Source: Thiemannella venezuelensis
Lineage (GTDB): Bacteria; Actinomycetota; Actinomycetes; Streptosporangiales; Streptosporangiaceae
DNA length: 64,000 nucleotides
Direction of reading: 5' to 3'
Assembly (NCBI RefSeq): GCF_014203605.1
Contig: NZ_JACHJJ010000002.1
Coordinates: 310,001 to 374,000, forward strand
The translations under genes were made by a program, and so were the position numbers. Under the pieces are notes generated by a model. That model had not been told where the DNA came from. It did no database searches and saw only the letters and a program-made list of their open reading frames with translations. Positions 59,047 to 64,000 of the stretch are shown piece by piece. Position 1 is the first letter of the stretch, and the number at the start of each line of letters is the position of its first letter.

Positions 59047-60003
59047 ATGGGTACTGCATATATCGGTGGATACACCCCGGACACCGGCGGGTCCGGCGCG
59101 GGGATCCTCCTGGTGGACCTGGAGACCCTGGAGCGGCGGGGAGAGGCCCCCGCCTCCGGGCCGTCCTTCCTCGCCCTCCACCCCCGGCTCCCGGTGCTCT
59201 ACGCGGTGGGGGAGAGCGAGCAGGGCACGGTCAGCGTGCACGGCATCGGCGCGGACGGCGCCCTGCGGCCGCTCGCCCGGCGCTCCAGCGAGGGCTCCTC
59301 CCCCTGCCACCTGGCGGTGAACCCGGACGGGACGCTGCTGGCCGTGGCCAACTACGGCGACGGCACGGTCAGCGTGCACGGCATCGGCGCGGACGGGCTG
59401 CTCACCACCGCGCGGGCCTTCCCGTACCGCGAGGGCGCCCACGCCCACCAGGCGACCTTCGGCCCCGGCGGCGTGCTGTACGTGACCGACCTGGGCACCG
59501 ACGAGGTCCGCCGCTTCCTGGTCCGGGACGGGGAGGCGTCCGAGCACCCCGACGGCCCGGTACGGCTGGCGCCCGGCATGGGCCCCCGGCACATGGCGTG
59601 GTCGGAGGACTCCGGGGGAGGCCACTGGTACGTGGCCGGCGAGCTGGACGGCACGGTCCGCGCCTACGACTCCGCCTGGCGGGAGGTGGCCGCCGTCGCC
59701 GCCAGCGGCACGGAGGCCGGGAACCACCCCTCCCACCTGGAGGTCCACGGCGGCCGCGTCTACGTCGCCAACCGGGGCCCCGACACGATCGCGGTGTTCG
59801 CGGGACCGGACCTGGCGGCGGTCGCCGAGGTTCCCTGCGGCGGCGAGTGGCCGCGCCACTTCGCGATCGCCGGCGACCGGCTGTACGTCGCCAACCAGAA
59901 CTCCGGGGGCGTCGCGGTGCTTCCGCTGCAGGACGGGGTCCCGCAGCCGGCGACGGCGGTCCTCGCCACCGGAACGCCCTCCTGCGTGCTCCCGCCGGCC
60001 TGA
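59047..60003 (+). CDS. Lactonase-family beta-propeller protein (6-phosphogluconolactonase/YbhE-like)
   Basis: The 318-residue protein has the propeller repeats of the lactonase (PF10282-type) family: AYIGGYTPDTG, ARRSSEGSSPCHLAVNPDGT, GAHAHQATFGPGG, GMGPRHMAWSEDSG and NHPSHLEVHGGRVYVANRG. Two identical SVHGIGADG segments lie in neighbouring blades. The family hydrolyses 6-phosphogluconolactone in some members. ATG 59047 has GGGAG 7 nt upstream; ATG 59041 is too near it. Convergent with glpK. Confidence 0.85.
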   Translation: MGTAYIGGYTPDTGGSGAGILLVDLETLERRGEAPASGPSFLALHPRLPVLYAVGESEQGTVSVHGIGADGALRPLARRSSEGSSPCHLAVNPDGTLLAVANYGDGTVSVHGIGADGLLTTARAFPYREGAHAHQATFGPGGVLYVTDLGTDEVRRFLVRDGEASEHPDGPVRLAPGMGPRHMAWSEDSGGGHWYVAGELDGTVRAYDSAWREVAAVAASGTEAGNHPSHLEVHGGRVYVANRGPDTIAVFAGPDLAAVAEVPCGGEWPRHFAIAGDRLYVANQNSGGVAVLPLQDGVPQPATAVLATGTPSCVLPPA

Positions 60004-60085
60004 GGGCGGGGACGGCCGCGGCTCCCCGGCCGGGCGGAAGGCGGGCGCGGGCGGTCCGGCGGGGGCCCGGCGCGCGGCCGGCCGG

Positions 60086-61555
60086 TCAGGCCCAGGAGCG
60101 GGCCCGCTCGACGGCCCTGAGCCAGTGGGCGTAGGCGGCGCCGTCCCGGGTGCCGGGCTCGAAGCGCCGGTCCAGGGTCCAGGTCGTGCGCAGCTCCCCG
60201 GCCGAGGACCACAGGCCGGTGCCGAGCCCGGCGAGGAAGGCGGCGCCCAGCGCGGTGGTCTCCTGGATCGCCGGGCGCTCGACCGGGACGCCGAGCTGGT
60301 CGGCCTGGACCTGCATGAGCAGGTCGTTGCCGCTCGCGCCGCCGTCGGCCTTCAGCGCGGGCACCTTCAGGCCCGCCGCGCCCGTCATGACCTCCACGAC
60401 GTCGCGCACCTCGAACGCGATCGCCTCCAGGGTGGCGCGGGCGAGGTGCGCACGGGTGGTGCCCCGGGTGATGCCGAGGATGGTGCCGCGGGCGCCGGGA
60501 TCCCAGTGCGGCGCGCCCAGGCCGGTCAGCGCGGGCACGAACACCACGCCCCCGCTGTCGGGGACCGTGCGCGCCAGCGCCTCGGACTCCGGGGCGGAGT
60601 CGATCAGCCCGAGGCCGTCGCGCAGCCACTGCACCGCGGCCCCGGTGACGAAGACCGCCCCCTCCAGGGCGTAGGTGATCTCACCGGAGGGCGTCTGCCA
60701 GGCCACCGTGGTCAGCAGCCCGGCGTCCGATCTGACGATCTCGCTCCCGGTGTTGATCAGGATGAACGAGCCCGTCCCGTAGGTGCACTTCACGTCACCG
60801 GGGGAGAAGCAGGTCTGGCCGAACAGCGCGGCCTGCTGGTCTCCCGCCAGGCCGCTGATCGGCAGGTCCAGGCCGAGGAAGGAGGCCGGGTCGGTCCTGC
60901 CGATCTCCCCGTAGTTCGGCACGATCTCCGGCAGCGCGCCCATCGGGACGCCGAACAGCTCGCACAGCTCCGCCGACCAGCCGCCCGCCGCCAGGTCGTA
61001 CAGGAGGGTGCGCGAGGCGTTGGAGGGGTCGGTGACGTGCCGGGCGCCGCCGGTCAGCCGGGCCACCAGGTAGGAGTCCACGGTGCCGACGACCGCCCGC
61101 CCGCCGGTCACGTGCTCCCAGGCGCGGGGGTCGTGCCCGGCCAGCCAGGCGAACTTGCTCCCGGTGAAGTAGGGGTCGAGCCGGAGCCCGGTCAGCTCGG
61201 CGACCCGGGGTTCGTGGCCGGCCTCGCGCAACGAGGCGCAGATCTCCGCGGTGCGGCGGTCCTGCCAGACGATCGCCGGGCGGGGCGCGGCGAGGGTGGC
61301 GGCGTCCCAGAGCACGGCGGTCTCGCGCTGGTTGGTGATGCCGACGCAGGACGGGGCGGTGCCCGCCCGGTCCAGGGCGGCGCGGCAGGCGGCCAGCGTG
61401 GCCTGCCAGATCTCCTCGGGGACGTGCTCCACCCAGCCGGGCTCGGGGAAGTGCTGGGCGAACTCCCGGTACCCCCGTGCGTCGATCCGGCCGTCCTCGG
61501 TCACGACGAGCGCGGTGACCCCGGTCGTCCCGGCGTCGATCGCGAGAACCGACAT
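60086..61555 (-). CDS. glpK: Glycerol kinase (FGGY family)
   Basis: The 489-residue enzyme phosphorylates glycerol to glycerol-3-phosphate. Motifs are IDAGTTGVTALVV (phosphate loop), GITNQRETAVLWD, WQDRRTAEIC, GTVDSYLVARLTGG, GLAGDQQAALFGQ and the C-terminal KADGGASGNDLLMQ. ATG 61555 follows GAGGAGTG. A perfect 12-bp palindrome identical to the DasR core lies 20 bp upstream of the start. It is divergent from the phosphofructokinase gene. No glpF or glpD is visible. Confidence 0.93.
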   Translation of the reverse strand: MSVLAIDAGTTGVTALVVTEDGRIDARGYREFAQHFPEPGWVEHVPEEIWQATLAACRAALDRAGTAPSCVGITNQRETAVLWDAATLAAPRPAIVWQDRRTAEICASLREAGHEPRVAELTGLRLDPYFTGSKFAWLAGHDPRAWEHVTGGRAVVGTVDSYLVARLTGGARHVTDPSNASRTLLYDLAAGGWSAELCELFGVPMGALPEIVPNYGEIGRTDPASFLGLDLPISGLAGDQQAALFGQTCFSPGDVKCTYGTGSFILINTGSEIVRSDAGLLTTVAWQTPSGEITYALEGAVFVTGAAVQWLRDGLGLIDSAPESEALARTVPDSGGVVFVPALTGLGAPHWDPGARGTILGITRGTTRAHLARATLEAIAFEVRDVVEVMTGAAGLKVPALKADGGASGNDLLMQVQADQLGVPVERPAIQETTALGAAFLAGLGTGLWSSAGELRTTWTLDRRFEPGTRDGAAYAHWLRAVERARSWA

Positions 61556-61574
61556 GCGGACACTCCTCTTCGCT

Positions 61575-61586
61575 TGGTCTAGACCA
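61575..61586. promoter_or_regulatory. DasR-like (dre) palindrome TGGTCTAGACCA
   Basis: A perfect 12-bp palindrome matching the core of the streptomycete DasR consensus (ACTGGTCTAGACCACT). It is 20 bp before the glpK start and 112 bp before the phosphofructokinase start, so either or both may be controlled by a GntR/HutC-family repressor responding to aminosugar phosphates. Confidence 0.65.
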
Positions 61587-61697
61587 TTGCCCTGCCCGGG
61601 AGGCAGAATGCGTTGCGTCGGCGGGGAAATCCACCGCCGGCCGCACCACCCCACTTAGTCTGGCCGTCTTGCCTCGGAACCACCACCGGAGGATGCC

Positions 61698-62723
61698 ATG
61701 CGTATTGGAGTGTTGACAGGGGGCGGCGACTGCCCCGGCCTGAACGCCGTTATCCGCGCCGTCGTGCGCAAGGGCGTGGGGGTCTACGGACATGAGTTCG
61801 TCGGCTTCCGGGACGGCTGGAGAGGTCCGCTCGAAGGCGAGACCATGCCGCTGGACATCCAGGCCGTGCGGGGCATCCTGCCCCGCGGCGGCACGATCCT
61901 GGGCTCCTCGCGGACCAACCCGATCAAGATCGAGGGCGGCGTCGAGAAGATCAAGGAGAACCTCGCGGAGACGGGCGTCGACGCCCTCATCGCGATCGGC
62001 GGCGAGGACACCCTCGGCGTCGCCAAGCAGCTCTTCGACCGGGGCGTGAAGGTCGTCGGCGTGCCCAAGACGATCGACAACGACCTCAACGCCACCGACT
62101 ACACCTTCGGCTTCGACACCGCCGTCAACATCGCCATGGAGGCGATCGACCGGCTGCACACCACCGCCGAGTCGCACCACCGCGCGCTGATCTGCGAGGT
62201 CATGGGCCGCCACGCGGGCTGGATCGCGCTGCACGCGGGCATGGCGGCGGGCGCCAACGTCATCCTCATCCCGGAGAAGCCGTTCGACATCGACCGGGTC
62301 TGCGCCTACGTCGAGTCCCGCTTCAAGACCCGCTACGCGCCGATCATCGTGGTCGCCGAGGGCGCCCACCCGGTCGAGGGCCAGATGGCCCTCCAGGACG
62401 GGGAGCTCGACGCCTTCGGCCACGTCAAGCTCGGCGGCATCGGCGAGGTCCTCGCCAGGGAGATCGAGAAGCGCACCGGCAAGGAGGCCCGCACCACCGT
62501 GCTCGGCCACATCCAGCGCGGCGGCACGCCGACGGCCTTCGACCGGGTGCTCGCCACCCGCTTCGGCCTGCGGGCCATCGACGCGGTGCACGAGGGCGAG
62601 TTCGGCACGATGGTCGCCCTGCAGGGCACCGACATCGTCGCCGTCGGCCTGGACGAGGCGACCAAGGAGCTCAAGACCGTGCCGGTCGGCCGCTACGAGG
62701 AGGCGGAGGTCTTCTTCGGCTGA
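61698..62723 (+). CDS. pfp: 6-phosphofructokinase with pyrophosphate-type active site
   Basis: The 341-residue enzyme phosphorylates fructose-6-phosphate. The phosphate-donor region reads GGEDT (Asp104) and the next loop VPKTIDND (Lys124), in register with E. coli Gly104 and Gly124. Asp104 and Lys124 are the established pair of PPi-dependent enzymes such as that of Amycolatopsis methanolica; ATP enzymes have Gly at both. PPi use makes the step reversible. Other motifs: LTGGGDCPGLNAVIR and MGRHAGW. ATG 61698 follows a CCGGAGG-like site. Biochemistry is needed to confirm the donor. Confidence 0.9.
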   Translation: MRIGVLTGGGDCPGLNAVIRAVVRKGVGVYGHEFVGFRDGWRGPLEGETMPLDIQAVRGILPRGGTILGSSRTNPIKIEGGVEKIKENLAETGVDALIAIGGEDTLGVAKQLFDRGVKVVGVPKTIDNDLNATDYTFGFDTAVNIAMEAIDRLHTTAESHHRALICEVMGRHAGWIALHAGMAAGANVILIPEKPFDIDRVCAYVESRFKTRYAPIIVVAEGAHPVEGQMALQDGELDAFGHVKLGGIGEVLAREIEKRTGKEARTTVLGHIQRGGTPTAFDRVLATRFGLRAIDAVHEGEFGTMVALQGTDIVAVGLDEATKELKTVPVGRYEEAEVFFG

Positions 62724-62773
62724 CGGCTGACGGCTGACGGCTGACGGCTGACCGCTGACGGCTGGCCGCTGAC
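62718..62773 (+). repeat. Heptamer tandem array (GGCTGAC) across the pfp stop codon
   Basis: Eight 7-bp units: five perfect GGCTGAC copies from 62718, then CGCTGAC, GGCTGGC and CGCTGAC. The pfp TGA (62721-62723) is inside the first unit, so the array starts at the last codon. Confidence 0.85.
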
Positions 62774-62802
62774 GGCGGCGGGCCGCCGCCGCGACCGGCC
62801 GC

Positions 62803-62835
62803 GGCCGTGCCCGGCGGCCTCCGCCGGGCACGGCC
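62803..62835 (+). terminator. Hairpin downstream of pfp
   Basis: GGCCGTGCCCGG (62803-62814) pairs with CCGGGCACGGCC (62824-62835), 12 bp perfect with a 9-nt loop, about 80 bp after the stop. No T-tract. Confidence 0.6.
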
Positions 62836-62909
62836 CTGCAAGCGGTCTGCAAGCGGTCCGCCCTAGCCTTGCGCTCGCAGGGCGGGCGACCGCGCTGCAC
62901 CCCCTCCGA

Positions 62910-62957
62910 GTACGGCTTGCGCCTCGACCAAGCGGCCCACGGCGGCGCAAGCCGTAC
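62910..62957. repeat. 13-bp perfect inverted repeat before the MHYT gene stop
   Basis: GTACGGCTTGCGC (62910-62922) and GCGCAAGCCGTAC (62945-62957) flank 22 bp. The right arm ends 2 bp before the MHYT stop, so it may act as its terminator in the minus direction. Confidence 0.6.
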
Positions 62958-62958
62958 A

Positions 62959-63822
62959 TCACCTCTCGGGGGCGTCGAACAGCGAGGGACGCCTCGGCTC
63001 CGCGGCCGGCGCGGGAAGCGCGGTGCGCGGGACGGCGGCGAAGCTCCCGGTCTGCTGCTCCTCCAGGCGCGCCATCAGCTCGGCGTCCACCTGCATCTCC
63101 CGCTCCGACGGGGACAGGATGGCCGCCAGCAGCAGGCCCAGGCTGATCAGGCTGACCAGGGCGAGCAGCGGGAGCAGGAAGTCGATGCCGCGGGCCCCCT
63201 CGATCGGGACCAGCGAGACCGTCGGCCGGACGTCCATCGCGAACATGCCGGTGTAGTGCATGCCGCAGACCGCGACGCCCATGATCAGTGCGGCGCCTCC
63301 GGTGGCGGCCACGCCGCGCACCCGCATCGTGAACCAGAGCGCCACGGTGGAGGCGGCGACCGCGATCGCCGCCGAGGCGCCGACGAGCACGGGGTCGTAG
63401 GAGACGTGCGCCGACATGTTCATCGCGGCCATGCCGAGGTAGTGCATGCCCGCCACGCCCAGGCCGGTGAGCAGGCCGCCGCCGAGGAGCGGGACGGTCC
63501 TCGCGTCGCCGCGGGAGACGAGGAAGAGCCCCGCGCCCACCACGACGATCGCCAGGACCGCCGAACCGGCGGTGAGGGGCACGTCGTAGCGGATCTGGGC
63601 GCCCCCGACGGAGAAGCCCATCATGGCGACGAAGTGCATCACCCAGATGCCGGTGCCGCCGATGGAGAGCGCGCCGCCGGTCAGCCAGCGCGCCCGGGCG
63701 GCGCCCGTGGCCGCCCTGGCCCTGGCGGTGAGCATGAGGCCGAGCATGCATCCGATGCTCGACACGAGGTAGGCCAGCGAAGGGGTGAGCAGGCCCGAGG
63801 AGAAGTGGTCTACGTGAGACAT
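62959..63822 (-). CDS. MHYT-domain integral membrane protein
   Basis: The 287-residue protein has about seven membrane helices and three MHYT-type motifs: MHFVAMMGF (about residue 62), MHYLGMAAM (about 127) and MHYTGMFAM (about 191). The Met/His pattern is proposed to bind copper or sense gases such as O2, CO or NO. In many proteins MHYT is linked to GGDEF/EAL or a kinase; here only a short cytoplasmic helix and a Pro-rich tail follow. ATG 63822 has GAAG upstream. A kinase gene starts divergently 77 bp away and may be a signalling partner. Confidence 0.88.
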   Translation of the reverse strand: MSHVDHFSSGLLTPSLAYLVSSIGCMLGLMLTARARAATGAARARWLTGGALSIGGTGIWVMHFVAMMGFSVGGAQIRYDVPLTAGSAVLAIVVVGAGLFLVSRGDARTVPLLGGGLLTGLGVAGMHYLGMAAMNMSAHVSYDPVLVGASAAIAVAASTVALWFTMRVRGVAATGGAALIMGVAVCGMHYTGMFAMDVRPTVSLVPIEGARGIDFLLPLLALVSLISLGLLLAAILSPSEREMQVDAELMARLEEQQTGSFAAVPRTALPAPAAEPRRPSLFDAPER

Positions 63823-63886
63823 GTTCCGGCTTCTTTGTGAGAGGGAATGGGTAATTATTGCAGGAAAGGGCGATTTGTCCGAACGA

Positions 63887-63892
63887 TAGGGT
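63887..63892 (+). promoter_or_regulatory. -10 element TAGGGT for a leaderless start at 63899
   Basis: TAGGGT ends 6 nt before GTG 63899 with no Shine-Dalgarno sequence. Confidence 0.45.
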
Positions 63893-63898
63893 CGAGCC

Positions 63899-64000
63899 GT
63901 GATGGGGATCGAGGGCCCGTTCTGGCGGACGGTCGCGGTGTTCCGCGCGGCCTCCCTCGTGTACGCGGCGATCCTGCTCGCCCGCGCCGGGGGGTACGCG
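63899..64000 (+). CDS. N-terminus of a membrane sensor kinase (MacS/DUF5931-like), cut by the window end
   Basis: Only 34 codons are present, reading EGPFWRTVAVFRAASLVYAA near the start. The pattern FWRxVAVFRxASLVYA resembles the first helix of MacS/DUF5931-type sensor histidine kinases in actinobacteria. The start is GTG 63899 (or the adjacent ATG 63902). The family call rests on one short segment. Confidence 0.55.
   Translation, partial: MMGIEGPFWRTVAVFRAASLVYAAILLARAGGYA

Noticed and set aside
1-64000. tRNA, rRNA, prophage, insertion sequence or biosynthetic gene cluster.
   Set aside because: No clover-leaf sequence, transposase, integrase, phage structural gene or PKS/NRPS domain was recognised on either strand by reading; a tRNAscan or HMM run was not possible.

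Overview
The window is 64 kb of chromosomal DNA from a high-GC, mycelial actinomycete. GC is very high throughout, third codon positions are almost all G or C, and GTG starts are common. The gene types fit Streptosporangiales/Streptosporangiaceae. An orphan methyl-accepting chemotaxis protein hints at a genus with motile spores; that is inference. No rRNA, tRNA, CRISPR array, prophage or insertion sequence was found. Most of the left half looks like stable core genome.

Left part (1-28961). The order resembles the Mycobacterium tuberculosis Rv2204c-Rv2182c segment, recalled from memory rather than searched: erpA-like end, adenosine-kinase-like pfkB, ctaC (here with ctaD and ctaF), ctaE-qcrC-qcrA-qcrB, trpD, a DEDDh/GIY-YIG nuclease, a RipC-like NlpC/P60 hydrolase, a PimB-like mannosyltransferase and a FadD15-like ligase. 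These genes give the terminal respiratory chain (bc1-aa3 supercomplex) and wall or lipid functions. A cysteine desulfurase, a TusA-like carrier and a CBS protein form a small sulfur-relay operon beside ctaC. A two-component system, an aminoglycoside-phosphotransferase-fold protein and a coiled-coil NYN protein lie between trpD and the wall hydrolases. The only long gene-free stretch (22414-23209) is the regulatory region of the second NlpC/P60 gene. It carries a CRP-like operator, a sigma-70-like promoter and a ydaO-type (c-di-AMP) riboswitch, and the gene it controls appears to start at CTG.

Middle part (29175-42144). This holds a metallophosphoesterase and an SRPBCC / ArsA-like ATPase / CxxC protein / ROK glucokinase operon. 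An endonuclease-exonuclease-phosphatase protein, a secreted seven-repeat (propeller-like) protein, a lipase and a PlsC-type acyltransferase follow. Then come a secreted M11-like metalloprotease with a repeated linker, the orphan chemotaxis receptor, and a MarR/DoxX divergent pair with two visible operators.

Right part (42267-64000) is accessory metabolism. It has homocysteine methyltransferase plus sulfatase plus a DUF885 peptidase, and a MerR regulator with a VIT/VWA protein under a promoter whose -35/-10 spacer holds a perfect dyad. Also present are a carotenoid oxygenase, a GlxA-type regulator with an MFS transporter, an ArsR/SRPBCC pair, a PhoX-like protein, Dps and a MarR-GNAT fusion with two operators. 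The end of the window has a lactonase, glycerol kinase divergent from a phosphofructokinase with pyrophosphate-type residues (a DasR-like box between them), an MHYT membrane protein, and the first 34 codons of a sensor kinase.

Across the window many genes lack a Shine-Dalgarno sequence but have a TANNNT -10 hexamer ending 6-8 nt before the start codon, which is the signature of leaderless transcription. This was used to choose several starts.
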